Source of the DNA: Maribacter algarum (ex Zhang et al. 2020)
Lineage (GTDB): Bacteria > Bacteroidota > Bacteroidia > Flavobacteriales > Flavobacteriaceae
Assembly: GCF_005885635.1 (NCBI RefSeq)
Contig: NZ_VATY01000002.1
Coordinates: 310,001-374,000 of the forward strand
Reading direction: 5' to 3'
Length of the DNA: 64,000 bases
Shown here: one piece after another, positions 63,458 to 64,000 of the stretch
Numbering within the stretch: the first letter of the stretch is position 1
Layout of the letters: each line of letters starts with the position of its first letter
The notes under the pieces: generated by a model
Told to the model about the DNA's origin: nothing
What the model saw: only the letters and a program-made list of their open reading frames with translations
The model's database searches: none
Translations under genes and position numbers: made by a program

Positions 63458-64000
63458 TGATTGTAGGTTTAACCGGAGGAATAGGTAGTGGTAAAACCAC
63501 GGTTGCTAACTTTTTCAAAGAATTAGGTGTCCCAATTTACAATTCTGATAAGGAGGCACGTAAATTAATGAGGACTTCGAAAAAGGTAAAAAATGCTATA
63601 ATTGAACTACTTGGCGAAGAAGCCTTTACAGGTAAAAAGTTAAACAAAACGTTGATTTCTGATAAAATTTTCAATAACAAAAAGCTGCTACAAAAGTTAA
63701 ATTCAATTGTGCACCCAGCTGTTAGAGCTCATTTTGTAAAGTGGGAAAAGAAGCAGGATGCTCCTTACGTAATACAAGAAACCGCACTTATTTTTGAAAA
63801 TAAATCCCAAGATTTTTATGATAAGATTATTTTAGTTGTGGCCCTAGAAGCTCAAAGAATACAAAGAGTTTCGGAACGAGACGGTATTTCTGAGGAGCAA
63901 GTTCAAAATCGATTAATGAACCAGTTGGAAGATGTAGAAAAAATACCATTTGCCGACTATGTTATCGAGAACACCAACTTATCGAAAACCAAAAAAGAAG
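63457..64000 (+). CDS. coaE: Dephospho-CoA kinase, partial
   Basis: Starts with the ATG at 63457 (TAATG overlap with the YbbR gene) and is cut by the window edge after 181 codons, so roughly the last 15-20 residues are missing. P-loop GLTGGIGSGKTTV, the CoaE-specific SDKEARKL, and NSIVHPAVR are present. It phosphorylates dephospho-CoA in the last step of coenzyme A synthesis; coaBC lies a few genes upstream. Confidence 0.95.
   Translation, partial: MIVGLTGGIGSGKTTVANFFKELGVPIYNSDKEARKLMRTSKKVKNAIIELLGEEAFTGKKLNKTLISDKIFNNKKLLQKLNSIVHPAVRAHFVKWEKKQDAPYVIQETALIFENKSQDFYDKIILVVALEAQRIQRVSERDGISEEQVQNRLMNQLEDVEKIPFADYVIENTNLSKTKKE

Overview
The window is a low-GC chromosomal segment from a member of the Bacteroidota, almost certainly a marine-type Flavobacteriia (family Flavobacteriaceae likely; I cannot name a genus). 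This rests on the Bacteroidetes-type omega subunit of RNA polymerase, the gliding/type IX secretion partner PorD (DUF4835), 2TM-domain proteins, DUF2490/DUF4345/DUF6913 families, many large secreted TolB-propeller hydrolases, near absence of Shine-Dalgarno sequences, and TAnnTTTG-like promoter elements. I saw no rRNA, tRNA, CRISPR array, prophage or insertion sequence.

Layout. 1-1426: a secreted serine beta-lactamase-fold hydrolase running off the left edge (minus). 1562-7474: a signalling island on the plus strand holding a DUF2141 protein, a TPR-like protein, a LytS-type histidine kinase with a C-terminal 2TM domain, six stand-alone 2TM proteins in tandem, the relic of another, and a LytTR response regulator. 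Three promoters in this island share one architecture: two LytTR-like 9-mers exactly 21 bp apart, then AAATTTG exactly 44 bp after the start of the right-hand repeat. 7614-16046: a LETM1-related protein, an RND/MMPL exporter, a VOC protein, a receiver-only regulator, a frameshifted DUF4345 gene, and an SDR / amine oxidase / AraC cluster. 16070-30870: a long minus-strand run of mostly exported proteins (Cu/Zn SOD, M16 protease, hydrolase-OsmC fusion, DUF2490, a frameshifted S9 peptidase, a VPS10/BNR-propeller protein, a TolB-amidohydrolase fusion).

31092-32906 is a single AT-rich accessory gene coding for an HNH nuclease domain joined to a SEC-C zinc motif and an unrecognised helical C-terminus. 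32933-43492 holds an epimerase-like SDR, an inverted pair of flavobacterial interspersed repeats, a propeller/ricin lipoprotein, a TPMT-like methyltransferase, a tricorn-type S41 protease and two adjacent amidohydrolases. 43512-53955 has a CDP-alcohol phosphatidyltransferase, an MFS transporter, a YdeI protein, a ThuA/sugar-dehydrogenase/PKD/cytochrome c fusion, an M23 peptidase, and a 5'-nucleotidase split into two genes in inverted domain order.

54036-64000 is a conserved housekeeping block: DUF6913, dapA, bamD, omega subunit, coaBC, porD, recN, fabI, a GT2 glycosyltransferase, a YbbR protein and coaE (cut by the right edge). The most interesting signals are the LytTR/2TM island with its repeated promoter architecture and the orphan HNH/SEC-C gene.
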